Shown: positions 1 to 11,600, counted from the stretch's first letter. The stretch: 64,000 nt of DNA from Beta vulgaris subsp. vulgaris (GCF_026745355.1 NC_079209.1:24802394-24866393); one strand, 5' to 3'. Numbers and translations are program-made. Notes: generated by a model from the letters alone, not told the origin.

Positions 1-764
1 TAATTGAAAGTTATGAAATATTGGAGGTCGTTACATGTCATTTAAATGTATAGGCTGATATGAGGGTATATCATTCAATTAATTTCAATAAAATATAACA
101 AACGAATTACACGTAATAACCTGAGACTTCGCCCTAGGCAACTACTAGTTTAATATCAAAACCTCCCCTATGTAGGAGAGGGCTCGGGTTGGGTCAGAGG
201 TATTTTATTTTCAATTTTGCTTTATTAAATTGAGTTAGATGCTAAATAAAGCACTATTCTCTCTACTCTCTAAGACTTATACTTTTGCTTAAGTCCATAT
301 AAAAAATTTCCTTGTATTCTTACTTTATTTCTATTTTGTAAATGTTAGGTCTCGTTTCACCCTATTTTACTCCATTTATTTGTCCCGCATATACACTTTT
401 TCACAATTATAAACTTTATTTTATTTATATAAACAAAAAGCACCCACTTTCGCGCTCTATAGTCTTTGTCTTGGTTTTAGTTGGGAATGAAGGAAGTAAA
501 TATGAAAAATATGTCAATTAAATAATTAATTGGCTGATTAATTGCTTAGGTAACTGTGGAGTATGAGATATAATTAGAGAGGTACGTAGGTATTGTTGAG
601 GTTTTTTTAAGGTGTGGTTGCTCAAATTAAAGCTCCTTCTTAAGAGTGATTTTTAATAAAACCTAGTTCACATATATAATTATATGATCTAAATTTTAGT
701 TAAATCGTCCATGCATCATTGAGAAAAAGATGCAAAAATGAAGGTGATCCCGAGCTTATCACAT
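1..764. other. AT-rich non-coding stretch, nothing recognised
   Basis: I see no coding region, terminal repeat or RNA gene here. If the lectin gene read on the minus strand has more exons they would lie in this stretch or to its left. I searched the minus strand for another jacalin half-domain (GPYG motif, GG-GG loop) and found none. Confidence 0.4.
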
Positions 765-824
765 CTAAACAATGTGTAGACTAAAGGAAATAGATTTCTT
801 GGACAAAAAAAAAAAAAATCTCAC

Positions 825-1085
825 CTTTCTTACATGAATTCCGATGGAGCCAAGATAAGCATGGTACGTTCCATAAAGTTTAACAACGGTGTCACTTGTT
901 TGAAGTGGTGTTGAGAAACTCTGAATATTGTCGACCAATTTCACCTCGCCATATGGTCCATATCCACTAGGCCATAAATTAGTGTGTATTCTTAACGATC
1001 CAATAGTTATTTCCGAACGAGCATGAGCATAACGTCCATATTTCCCACTAATTCGTGTTATATATTCATTACTTCGCATGGTAAT
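825..1085 (-). CDS. Jacalin-related lectin, exon for the C-terminal half of the domain (predicted exon 3)
   Basis: This exon encodes 87 residues of a jacalin-like beta-prism lectin domain, a carbohydrate-binding fold common in plant defence and storage lectins. Visible family marks are NEYITRISGKYG near the start, the GYGPYG turn, a PF-like strand (FSTPL) and the end motif YLGSIGIHV, where jacalins usually read GAYLDSIGV. An acceptor (cccacag) lies directly before 1085 on the minus strand, and a strong donor (AAG|GTGAGA) follows 825. Reading past the donor gives only a low-complexity poly-Phe tail, so splicing is the better model. The exon joins in phase 0 to 12035-12232, about 11 kb away, and together they make one complete domain of 153 residues. 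A further exon would be outside the window. Sugar specificity cannot be read from the sequence. Confidence 0.8.
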
Positions 1086-1127
1086 CTGTGGGGATAATTG
1101 AAGCTTATAATTGGTTCCAAAACACAA

Positions 1128-2642
1128 AAGAGAAATTACATAATTAAGTGCATTTTCTTTAACTTAAAAAACTTCAAATTAATAATTATGTTAAGATAGA
1201 ATTTATGATAAGCTCAATATAATTTAACAAGTTTCAATATGTATAATGATTCCAATAAGTTATAATGCCTAATAACACTTTGTACTTTAAGATTCAATAT
1301 GCTACAATAAATTTGGATAATTTCAAATAAATTTGGAGACGTTCAAATAAACTAAAATTAGTGTTAATAAGCTCCTATAAATTTAAATAAAGCCATGTTT
1401 ACTTCACTAATTTTACCAAACGGAATTTGTATTTACAAATTCAAACCTATCTTTACAAACAAAACTTATATTTGCTGAAATTAACAATATTTTACATATA
1501 GCTTGATTGCTTTCTCTTGTTTTGTTTACTAAATTTAATTTAGATGAACTAATTATTGTTTAACTGTACTTATTTTAACTTTTTTTTTTTTAGGGAACCA
1601 AACATTATTATATGAAGGTAAAGTCGCACATAGAATTCTTATTGATAATCCTTAGATTTGGAAATTGCTCACGGGTAATATTTTTTATGGTACAAATGAT
1701 TTTGTACTTTTTCCTAATGGACAACATGAGCTTAATGATGATATTAATTCGACTATTAAAAATACCCTCCTACTAACTCATTTTCTTCATCTCTTTGTCC
1801 TCCCAGACCTAAAATTCCTTTCTTCTTGTTCTTTTCGTTTTAGTTTTTTCAAAGAGAAAGATGAATGGGATACTAGTTAGTGAAATCCCTATCTAAAGAA
1901 AAAAGCCACTCGAAAAGAAAAGTACAATGAAAAGTAAAGAATTAGAAAACAAATAAAGGTAAAAGAAACACTAGATCTAACTTTACAAGGAAGTTGTATA
2001 TACTTTCTCAGTCTTTTTTAGTTGTAACATTTGATAATCTAGTAGGTGTATTAAAATAATCAAATCAGATTTACTATATAAAGTTTCCAAGAAGCTAACT
2101 AAACAAGGGCACTAAAGTAAGATCTAGTTCCTCAAAAGAACAAATCGAAACTTCTTGAATAAGCAGTTAGCATTGGGCAATCACCACCAGACGTTTGCGA
2201 GAATTCGGGACAACTGCGGCGAAAAGCTGTTGTCCAGAATATCGGTCAAAGAGTAGGACAAAAAAATGCCCCGAACTCTTCACTCAACAAATTCATGAAA
2301 GTTCAAACCTCGTGAAGGCACAAGATCTTGTTGCCACCACAAGGGAAGCGCCTTCATTAGGACAGATTAGGTCCTATGAGGCAGCTTAACGCGATGGTGG
2401 CGGGGTTAGCTAAGTGGGCGATGGGGGGCTAAGAAAGAGGGTGGTGGAGATGTAAAGAAAGATGGCGATGGAGGGATCTAGGGTTTTCTAGAGAGAGGGG
2501 CCCTTCTCTCTGGAAAGCCATTTATTCTCCGCCTTGGTTTTAATCTCGGCCATAAAACAACAATTTATTAGGAGAAAAAAACAATCATGATTAACATTTT
2601 ATTTACCAGTTGATCAATTCCATAATTTGCAATTCAATATTT
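1128..2642. other. Intronic AT-rich sequence, nothing recognised
   Basis: Short AT-rich ORFs occur on both strands but none resembles a known domain. The segment 2195-2520 has a more balanced base composition and several short ORFs, but I could not assign it. Confidence 0.35.
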
Positions 2643-2939
2643 ATGAACTAAGGATCCCGCTAACGGACGTCCCGGAGCGCTAGATAAGAAATATATTGTT
2701 GTACTTAATTACTTATATTTATATAAAATAATAGAATAATATATAATTTCAATGCAAAGCATTTAATGATTTTCAAAACGAAAGGGAAAAACATTTAATT
2801 CCAATGCAAAGCATTTAAATGCATTGCATTAGAAATATACATAATTATATTACTTTATATAGATATGAGTAATTAAGTAGAATAAAAAATTTCTTATCTA
2901 GCGCCCCTGGGGCGTCCGTTAGCTTTTGCCATGAACTAA
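2643..2939. mobile_element. Mutator-type MITE with 9-bp target-site duplication
   Basis: The element body is 2652-2930 (279 bp). Both sides carry the 9-bp duplication atgaactaa (2643-2651 and 2931-2939), the length made by Mutator-like transposases. The termini start GG and share an inverted repeat of about 35 bp with core gctaacggacg followed by gcgctagataagaaat. The left copy reads gtcccggagc where the right reads gccccagggg. The interior repeats a short unit built on aatgcaaagcattt. There is no coding capacity, so it is non-autonomous. Confidence 0.85.
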
Positions 2940-3600
2940 TATCTATATTATATAAGGGAAGGAGGGAGCTATGGTGTCTCGAATGAAGAGACTAACCATG
3001 TTTGCTTTTCTAAATTACAAAATTACTTACAAATCAAAAGGAGCCTTCAAACAAAAATACAGAAAATAAAATTATAACAATCACTCACTAGTCAACTAAA
3101 ATCATATAATTGCATAATTTACGTTATACAAATCACTTAAATGAGAAAACTTAACAAAAAACTAAAAAAACTCACTAACAAACTACAACCAATACACTAC
3201 AACGTCAATACATACTCACAAAAATTTAACTTCAAATCAAAGTGTCCACTTTTTTCACAATCTATGAAGTAGTGTACTTAATTCAAAAATCAACTAAAAA
3301 TTATAATATTAGAAATCATAAATAAATTCAATAAAATTTCTATTTTGTTCATAGAATTTAACTTTAAAAAGTAATAAAAAAAACTGGTGAAAGACTTAAG
3401 TGACAGAGACTTAAATTTTGCAACTAAAAACAATTATACTTCGTATGTCTAATGTTCAAAATTTGAATTTTACTAATCTCCAAGAAAACCGAATTTCTGT
3501 TTTGAAAAAAATCCAAACACACATCGCGTGAAAAAAATAATAGTGACATTATAAACCTACGTCACAATTAATTTTCAGTAATATTTTACAAGAACTATTA

Positions 3601-3613
3601 CCTCAATCACCAA
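3601..3613 (+). repeat. LINE target-site duplication, left copy
   Basis: The 13 bases cctcaatcaccaa are repeated exactly at 7529-7541 directly after the poly(A) tail of the LINE. A preceding A could make it 14 bp. This fixes both ends of the insertion. Confidence 0.9.
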
Positions 3614-3710
3614 ATTTAAAAAAGAGTCCCTTTCTCTCTCGTTGAGTTAGGGCAGTAAACCCAGTGCATCTGGCTTGCGTTGCCGTGGTTGCGGCCAGTT
3701 ACCGAAAATC

Positions 3711-5650
3711 ATGGCAGACGAATTAAGTGAACAGTGTGTGAGATTGAACATAGTAGATGAGGAGAACGAAATCGTGGATCTAGGCGGTGGTGATTCCCAA
3801 ACTTATGCGGCGAAAACCTCCCTGATGTTGCCATCATTTGGTGATTTCAATGAGATTGTCAGTGTTGGAGAGAAAGATGGTGGGGTCCCTCGTGGGGAGA
3901 GGTTGATGGATGCCTTTCGGGAGACTATGGATGATTGTGAGGTGAAAGATTTGGGTTTCAAAGGATGTTGCTTCACATGGCAGCGGGGGAATTCTCCGGC
4001 TACCCTGATTCGTGAGCGGTTAGACCGGATGCTGGCTAATGAGGGGTGGTGTGACATTTTCCCTTCGTGGGAGGTTATGCATCTTCCTAGATATCGCTCT
4101 GATCATGCTCCATTGCTGCTTAAAACGGGTGTCAATGATTCTTTTCGCAGGGGCAGTAAGTTATTCAAGTTTGAGGCATTATGACTGTCGAAGGAGGAGT
4201 ATAAAGAGGTGGTGGAAGCGGCATAGGCTGGTTCTATTGGGGACGAGATAACTCATCGGCTTGAGCTGGTTTCTCAACGCCTATCTAGCTGGGATACTCA
4301 CACTTTCAAGCACCTGAAGAAGAGGAAAAAAGAGGCCCTTGCGCGCCTTAATAATCTTCAACAACAAGCTCCCGACGCTGCTACTCTTGATCAGTGTCGT
4401 GTTGTGTCTTGTGATCTTGATGAGATTCATAGGTTGGAGGAGTCTTATTGGCATGCTCGCGCTCGCACTAATGACATTCGTGATGGCGATAAGAATACCA
4501 AGTATTTTCACCACAAGGTGAGCCAACGAAAGCGGCGTAATACTATTCATGGAATTTTGGATGAAAATGGAGTTTGGAAGAAAGGTAGAGAAGAAATCTG
4601 TGAGGTGGTGAAGAGGTATTTTGTGGGTCTCTTTGCTACTGATAATCCCGTTCAGATGGAGGAGGCTCTGGCTGGGCTACACACATGTGTGTCGGACGAG
4701 ATGAATGAAGCCCTTGTTAGGACGCCGTCTGGGGAGGAGGTTCGTGAAGCGATGTTTGCTATGCACCCTAACAAAGCTCCAGGTATTGATGGTCATCATG
4801 CTTTATTTTTTCAGAAATTTTGGCACATAATGGGACCGGACATAATTTCCTTTGTACAAAGCTGGTGGTGTGGGGAGGTGGACCTTGATGAGGTGAACAG
4901 AACTTGTATTGTATTGATTCCTAAATGTGAAAATCAGCTCTCTATGAAGGATTTTCGCCCAATTAGTCTTTGCACAGTTTTGTATAAAATTCTTTCGAAG
5001 ACTATGGCTAATAGGTTAAAAGTTATCCTCCCCTCTATAATTTCGCCCAATCAGAGCGCTTTTGTCCCCAGGCGTCTGATTACTGATAATGCTCTGGTGG
5101 CTTTTGAAATCTTTCATGCGATGAAACGAACTGGTGCTAGCAGGGACGGGGTGTGTGCGTTGAAATTGGATATGAGTAAGGCCTATGACAGGGTGGAGTG
5201 GTGTTTTCAGGAGCAAGTGATGAAGAAGTTGGGTTTTTGTGATGAGTGGATAAACAAGGTAATGGGTTGTATTGCTAGTGTTTCCTTCACTTTTAAAGTG
5301 AATGGGGTGGTGGAGGGCTCTCTTTCTCCAGATCGGGGGCTTCGACAAGGTGATCCTATTTCTCCCTATTTGTTTCTCTTAGGTGCTGATGCTTTTTCTA
5401 CACTCTTGACTAAAGCGGCATATGAGCAGCGGATTCATGGGGTTCGTATATGTAGAGGGGCTCCGATGATTTCTCACCTTTTCTTTGCAGATGATAGTAT
5501 CCTTTTCACTAAAGCTTCCGTGCAAGAATGCTCTGTGGTGGCTGATATAATCAGTACATATGAGAGAGCATCGGGTCAGCAAGTCAATCTAAGCAAAACG
5601 GAAGTGGTATTTAGTAAGAATGTGGATGTATGTGTCTGTGCTTGGTGTGA
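3711..5650 (+). pseudogene. LINE ORF1-start/endonuclease/reverse transcriptase, broken
   Basis: The ATG at 3711 begins MADELSEQCVRL, a typical start of plant LINE ORF1 (the DUF4283 gag-like protein). After about 40 codons it changes without a stop into the endonuclease motif GDFNE, and this runs to the SDHAPLL motif near 4110, which holds the catalytic Asp-His. Stops follow at 4182 (TGA) and 4221 (TAG); the family normally has Trp at both places. The reverse transcriptase follows in the same frame from about 4404, with KLDMSKAYDRVEW (catalytic Asp), LRQGDPISPYLF and the active-site box FADD. The frame is lost by an indel between about 5610 and 5640. The ORF1-to-ORF2 jump marks an internal deletion, so this chimera is not a normal gene. 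Confidence 0.88.
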
Positions 5651-7490
5651 AAGAGGTGGATAAGCAAGAGAAATATTTGGGGTTACCGATGATCATAGGT
5701 CGATCAAAGAAGGCAACTTTTGCATGTATCAAAGAGCGCATTTGGAAAAAGTTACAAGGATGGAAGGAAAAGCTTCTCTCTCGGCCCGAAAAAGAGGTTC
5801 TCATAAAATCTGTTGCACAAGCCATTCCTACATACATGATGAGTGTTTTTTGCCTCCCTAGTGGTCTACTTGATGAAATTCATTCTTTGCTGGCTCGGTT
5901 TTGGTGGGGGTCCAATGGTATGGCGCGGAAAATGCACTGGCATAGTTGGGATCACATGTGTCTTCCTAAATCTATGGGCGGCTTAGGTTTTCGAGACTTA
6001 CATTGCTTTAATCAAGCACTCCTTGCAAAACAAGCTTGGCGACTATGCCAAGGGGATTCTTCTATTCTATATAAACTGCTCCAAGCTCGGTATTTCAAAG
6101 ATCGGGTTTTTTTAGATGCCAGGAGAGGTTATAATCCCAGCTTCACTTGGAGGAGTGTGTGGGGCTCTAAGTCGCTGCTTTTAGAAGGGTTGACATGGTG
6201 TGTTGGCACAGGCATGAGTATTCGTGTGTAGGATGATGCGTGGATTATGGGGGATGGAGCTCATTGTGTCCCCACGCCACAGGCGGCTAGTAACTTGGAG
6301 ATGCGGGTGTGCGAGTTAATTGATTATGAGAGGGGTGGGTGGGATGTTGAGCAAGTACAACAAACTTTTATTGAAGAAGAGTGGCAGCAGGTACTTACTA
6401 TTCCTTTGTCTAAGTTTTGGCTGGAGGATAGCCTATATTGGTGGCCCTCACGCAATGGGATCTTTACGGTCCGTTCGTGCTATTGGCTAGGCCGGATGGG
6501 TCACATGAGAACGTGGCGGCTGCAACATGGGGCTCGTGAAACCGAGCTGTGGCGTGAGGTGTGGAGAGTGGAGGGACCCCCAAAGCTCAATCACTTCCTC
6601 TGGCGTGCATGTAAAGGAAGCCTCGCGGTCAAGGAGAGGCTTCAGGCTCGACATATTAGTGATACGGCTTCTTGCTCGATATGCAGTCACCCGAGTGAAT
6701 CAATTTCCCATGCTCTCTTTGAGTGCACCTTTGCACAATCTATATGGCAGGTTAGTCCTTTTACTCATCTGCTCCTTGCGGCTCCGTCTTCCTCGTTTGT
6801 CGACAAGCCGAAGAATTGTACTAGGGATGATTTCCGTGCTATGTGTGCACTTATGTGGGCTGGATGGTATTGTAGAAATAAGTTTTTATTCGAAAACTTA
6901 TCTCTTGATGCTCCAAACATTGCGTGTCATTTTTCGAAGATGGTGGAGGATTATTGCTTGTATGCCAAAAATGTGTTTGGTAGTACTGCGAGTGGGTGTG
7001 GTTCGCCGTCTTCGTGGTCCCCTCCGATGACGGGTCGGCTGAAAGTGAACTTCGATGCACACGTGAGGTCGGGTGGTGAAGTAGGCCTTGGTGCGGTGGT
7101 CCGTGATTCTGCAGGGAGAGTTATGGTGCTGGGCGTGAACAGAGTCGTGGCGAGGTGGGATGCGTCCATTGTGGAACCATGGCAGCCTTATATGCTATAG
7201 AGTTGGTACAACGTTTTGGGTATGATGGGATTGTTGTGGAGGGCGATGCAATGCTGGTGATTAATGCTCTGCAAAGAAAACAAGATGGGTGTACCCCCCT
7301 TTTTCGGGTTCTTAGTGATGTTCTTAGATTATGTGTGCTTTTTTCTGTTTTCTCTTTTTCTCATGTTAGACGAGCGGGCAATACTGTGGCCCATCTGTTA
7401 GGTCGTTGGGATTGTGCTCGTGATTCTGAAAAATTGTTTAGCTTGACTCTTTTCCCCAAAGTCTGTTATCTTTGGCGGAGCTTGATTTAA
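5620..7490 (+). pseudogene. LINE ORF2 C-terminal part: thumb, zinc finger, RNase H
   Basis: This continues ORF2 in the next frame. KYLGLP and the WRLC region follow the polymerase. A TAG at 6229 stands where related elements read VWDDAW. The zf-RVT segment (PPKLNHFLWRAC, then C-x2-C and a His-Ala/Cys motif) is near 6570-6750. The RNase H begins near 7030 with NFDAH, keeps a conserved acidic residue in EGDA, and ends with RRAGNTVAHL. A second frameshift lies at about 7170-7190. The product would be inactive. The LINE's poly(A) tail starts 26 bp after the last codon. Confidence 0.85.
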
Positions 7491-7528
7491 TATAATTTTC
7501 CGAGCTTTTCCCCTCAAAAAAAAAAAAA

Positions 7529-7541
7529 CCTCAATCACCAA
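7529..7541 (+). repeat. LINE target-site duplication, right copy
   Basis: Exact repeat of 3601-3613, directly following the A-run that ends at 7528. Confidence 0.9.
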
Positions 7542-8378
7542 GATATTGGAAGTTTGAATGCATGTCAAGAGAAGTAAATTTCGGTAGCTGAAGATCTCCT
7601 TCAGTTTCAAATAAGAAGGGGAATGATGCAGAAGCATTTTCCAAATATATCCTTATTGATTTATTAGGCAAGTTACATTATTTTAATCAGGACAATTTCT
7701 AAATATTATTAAGCCCGGGACAATATAAGAAAAAACGGCCCCTAATACATAAAAAATTTAATAAAATATACACGTTATAGGATAAAATTAAAACTAATTG
7801 CTAATTGACTAACTCACGTTTACTAGCAATTGTTTCTTTAAAAAAAAAAAGAGAACTTTTCGTTTTTATATGATTAATTTATACCTGAACACTTATTGGC
7901 TAATGTTGTTTAAGGTGATAAGTTGTAGTATGGTTATCAAAGTTATTTTTATTAAAAAAAAAAATAGATGTGATAGGAGTTGGTGGGTATTTTTTTTTAT
8001 TGAGAAAGAGAGAAATTACATAATAATATAGTAGGACCATGCCAAAAACAAAAGTGTTCAAAAATAAAATGGAAAAAATAAAATTAAAAGTGTTAAAGCT
8101 ATTGTAGGACATATGAAGTAATATGTTATAAACTATATAAATTAATAACTAAATGAATAAAATCGAAATATCAAAATATAAAATATACTCTATCACCCAT
8201 TGCCTAAAATATATTAGAAGTCTAAATATAGACTTTAGGTTGATGTATACATTTGTTTTAAGAATTTACAATTTTAAGGTATAGAAGATATAATATCATA
8301 CTAACTAAAAAAAATTAAATAACATAACATGGTTCTTGAAAGGAAAATTAAGAAGCAAGTTGGAGTTATTGTAAAAGA
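7542..8378. other. Intronic AT-rich sequence, nothing recognised
   Basis: Long runs of A and T and only short ORFs. No terminal repeats or domains were found. Confidence 0.4.
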
Positions 8379-8636
8379 AAAAAAGAAAGAAAAATTGATT
8401 TTAATAATTCAACCTTTGGGTCGTTCGCTCAAAATAACCAACCTTTTGATTATTATTTAATAATCCAACCTTTTAGTTGTATCTGCTCATAATGATCCAT
8501 GAAACCGATAACCTGTTGAAGTTGTAAATTTCTTTTTTCCATATTTTTTTTTTCTTCTCTAACCCCTCCCTCCCTATCTCTCTTCCTCCCCCTTACCATC
8601 CTTTAGTCCTTTACTCATCACATCACCAGGAACCCC

Positions 8637-10156
8637 CCTCCCCTTAGAGATGTAAATGGATCGGGTTCGGGGCGGGTGGAGCGTCACCCGCATCCACCCA
8701 CTCCACCCGATCCATCCATCACCCGCATCCATCTCCACCCGAATCCATCCATCCATTTGTAATCGGGTTAAACGGATGGATCGGGTGATTAACGGGTGAA
8801 ATATCGACAAAACAACAACAATACTTCAATAGAAGCTGATTAAATATGAACAAAAATTCCCCCAATCACTTCCAGAGTTCCAGGTTCCAGAGTCAAAGCT
8901 CATAGTTTCACAATTGGCGTACTTATTTCGTTTTTATGTCTCCATCACAATAGGCTGTCTTTCCAACAGAAGAACAAGAATTTTGTAGAACTATCTAAAA
9001 TTATTTGCTTCCAAAAAATCTAAGATTTTAGTTAGATTCTTACTTTTCGATCACCGTTTGCTATAGAAGCTTCCTTCGTGTGCTCTACTCTCATGGTATG
9101 ATGGTATTATCTCTCTCTTCTTTCTATTTCACTCTTATTTTGCAATTTCGAATTCATATTACTGATCTTTCAATGTAACCCAGTTGACTCTGATTGAAGA
9201 CATTTTGTGGGTTTTAATGGGTTTTTTGAGATTGTAGATTTTCTTCTACGGATTTTTATTTATGCTGGGTATTGTGGGAAAGAATGAGAGAAACAGATGA
9301 CAGAGGTTTAGGTTTAGGGTTTTTTGTTTTTATATTTAGTATTTTAATTTTAATTTAAAATTTATTATAATATAAAATAAATGGAGGAATAATTCCTATA
9401 GCCACCCCCTCCCCCTCTCTCATTTTTCTCTCTCTAAACCCTAGCTTCCCCTATCTCTTTTTCATCAGTTAGGGGCTGCCATGGATGTATCCATGGTAAG
9501 CCCCTCTCCTCCTTTTATTTTAAGTTTTTAGTTTTGTTAAATAAATTAGTATCTCTTTATGGGATAATTTTAGTCTCTTTTTTGGAGATCTCCTTCTCCC
9601 CTATGGGAGTTGTGAGTAGGGTTTTTTTTTGTTTTTAGGTATGAGAAATTGTTCTCATTGGTTGAAGTTCGAGACTCAACATGAAGGTATTGGAATCTCG
9701 GATGCGGTAAACATGGCTCGATCAAGAATGTTCTTCCCAAACTATGTTAGAATGATAGACTTCCTCATCAATAGCTGTTTGATTCAGCAAATACAAGGGG
9801 GCTGTGCTGTATTGCTCGATTTGGTTCATTGTAGTTTTTTCGAAGATAAATTTGATTTAACCTTGTTTGATTGTATCTTATTTTTCCTTAATATCTATTG
9901 TAGATGTCGTTTGGCCTTCAATTAATGAAATTTCTCATTCAAAAAAAAAAAATAAAAAATAAATGGATGGATAATGGGTCGGGTGGTGGATCGGGTGGTG
10001 GGTGAGAAATTGTCACCCGCATACTACCCGAATCCGTCACGCGGTTCACCCGTCACCCGCTCTTCACCCGTTTATTTCGGGTTTTCACCCTTTTATTTAA
10101 ACAGGGTGGAGCGGGTTACTGGATATCCACTGGATATTGCCATCTCTACCTTCCCT
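8637..10156. mobile_element. Non-autonomous hAT element nested in the Mutator-like element
   Basis: The body is 8645-10148, starting TAGAGATG and ending with its inverse (catctcta), a common plant hAT terminus. The flanking 8-bp copies are cctcccct (8637-8644) and ccttccct (10149-10156), 7 of 8 identical, as expected for hAT. Both subterminal regions are GC-rich and packed with short direct and inverted copies of cgggtga/cacccg (8655-8810 and 9968-10130). No transposase is encoded. The middle has been invaded by the retroposon at 9386-9955. Confidence 0.82.
9374..9967 (+). mobile_element. Poly(A) retroposon nested in the hAT, with 12-bp duplication
   Basis: The insert 9386-9955 ends in an A-rich tail (from 9941) and is flanked by exact 12-bp copies of aaaataaatgga (9374-9385 and 9956-9967). 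It starts with a C/T-rich leader containing ctaaaccctag and an in-frame ATG context near 9481. The last 60 bp before the tail (attaatgaaatttctcattc) resemble the 3' end of plant LINEs. A 98-codon ORF (9629-9925) has no recognisable domain. It could be an internally deleted LINE copy or a reverse-transcribed cellular RNA; I cannot decide which. Confidence 0.65.
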
Positions 10157-10760
10157 GCCCTCCCTCACCCCTCCTCCCCTCACCGACCCCCACTGTTAGC
10201 ACCCCCTCCCCTCCATTGCCCTTACCGACCCCCACTGTGAGCACCCCGCCCTCTCCCCTGCCCTCCCCTACCCCCACTTTGAGCACCCCCACCATCCCCC
10301 TCCTCCGTAGCAGCGCCTCCACCTCCGCCGCATCCCCCTTCGAATCCCCCTCCCGCTCCTGCTCCCCCGCATCCCACTTCAAATACCCCTCCCTCTCCCT
10401 CTTCCTCGCATCCCCCTTCGAATCCCCCTCCCACTCCCCTTCCCGCTACCCCGCATCCCCCTTCGAATCCCGTAGCAGCGCCTCCCCCCACACTTCGAAT
10501 CTCTCTCTCTCTTCTTCTTGCTGATGGTGGTGGTGGTGTTGTTTGGGGTGGGGTGATATGTGGGTTGTTGGCAGTGGTGGTGGTGTGGGTGAAATGCGGT
10601 TGTTAGTGGTGGTTGGTACTACGGTGGGCAATGGTGGTTGGTACAGCAGTTGTGTGGTGGTGGTGGGGGGTTGTTGGCAGTGGTGGTAATGGGGTAAAAA
10701 TGGAGATTGTTGGGAGTGGCAGTGGTGGTGGTGAGGGTCGGGTGTTGTTTGGTTATTTTA
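10149..10760. repeat. Low-complexity CT-rich then GGT-rich interior
   Basis: From 10149 to 10500 the plus strand is mostly C and T, with near-tandem ccccct, tcgaatcccc and gcatccccctt units, and can be read as Pro/Ser-rich peptides. From about 10523 to 10740 it turns into ggtggtggt and ggttgttgg repeats. Long overlapping ORFs on both strands come from this composition and are not genes. Confidence 0.7.
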
Positions 10761-11420
10761 ATTAAGATTAACATTGATTAATTAGATCACAACAAATCAA
10801 GGCAAGACACGTGTGCAATTAACCTATTCTAATGGTCACCTACCTGTTTCAACAGGTCACGGTGCATTGTTTGCGAATTGTCTTAAAAGGTTGGATTATT
10901 AAATAATAATCAAAAGGTTGGATTATTTTGAGTGAACGGCCCAAAGGTTGGATTATTAGAATCAATTTTTCCAAAAAAGAAAAGGAAACTAACAAATTAT
11001 ATAAAGGAGAAAATTCAACAACACGAACGAGAGAATGCAAGGGTTGGAACCCATGAAGCGTTAAGCATTTCCATCAACCCACAAATTATATAAAGGAGAA
11101 CTACCATCTTTGCCAAGTTTGATATTTCCATTTCTATTGCTAAAGTAAATACTTATTAAGTTTCAAATTTATGAGCCCTCGGCATCTCGTATGCCCTGCC
11201 CCGGCCTGATTTTAGTTGCTCCTTAAAGTCATCTATTTATAGGTTTAAGTAGGTCATAAAGTTACAAACTATATCCCTAAAAATCAATCATCTTAAACAA
11301 CAAGATAAGATTAGAAACTTTGACTAATATAACTGGTTTTATTTAGCTAAAAGATAAAAACACGATTTTAACAAATTAATTATAAACTATAACTAAGAGA
11401 TAAAAGATAAGATTTTATTT

Positions 11421-11600
11421 TATTTAGGATTTTTTAATTAAAATAATACAAACTTTTGTCCGTTCTTTCGCAGTAATACAAACTTTTGATTATTTTTAAA
11501 ATAATACAAATTTTGCCCAAAATTCCTTTAGTAGGTCAATGCCGATCATAACTTGTTGTAGCAGGTCACTATAACACGTGTTATTATCTTATTAGTTGTT
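11421..11600. mobile_element. Isolated arm of the same Mutator-like TIR family
   Basis: The tandem units aataatacaaactttt at 11435-11515 repeat the layout of the 8388-10972 arms (three units, then a sequence containing cacgtg). A second arm was not found nearby, so this is a truncated or solo terminus. Identity to the intact arms is visibly lower, suggesting an older copy. Confidence 0.5.

Larger units (their letters stand above)
3614..7528 (+). mobile_element. LINE (plant L1-like) with intact ends but an internal deletion
   Basis: This non-LTR retrotransposon ends in a run of A (7516-7528) and is bracketed by exact 13-bp duplications. It keeps a short 5' leader, then the beginning of ORF1, and then jumps into the endonuclease of ORF2. 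The body of ORF1 and the first part of the endonuclease are missing. Reverse transcriptase, the zinc-finger segment typical of plant LINE ORF2 and a C-terminal RNase H follow. Three expected Trp codons are now stops, and at least two frameshifts are present. It lies in sense opposite to the lectin gene and within its large intron. Confidence 0.92.
8379..10981. mobile_element. Mutator-like element with long tandem-repeat TIRs, hosting a nested hAT
   Basis: The body is about 8388-10972. The left arm (8388-8475) and right arm (10885-10972, inverted) match over about 88 bp with few differences. They start [AG]GAAAAATTGATT and contain two or three tandem copies of a unit centred on aataatccaacctttt. 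Looser similarity continues inward to an acctgttgaa motif on each side. The 9-bp flanks aaaaaagaa (8379-8387 and 10973-10981) are identical, as for Mutator, although such an A-rich sequence could match by chance. No transposase is visible; the interior is CT-rich, Pro/Ser-coding-like sequence and GGT-rich sequence. The same TIR family recurs at 13495-13772 and, as one arm, near 11421. Confidence 0.75.

Noticed and set aside
10146..10631. Overlapping Pro-rich, Gly-rich and His-rich ORFs on both strands
   Set aside because: They arise from CT-rich and GGT-rich low-complexity DNA inside a mobile element and show no domain in any frame.
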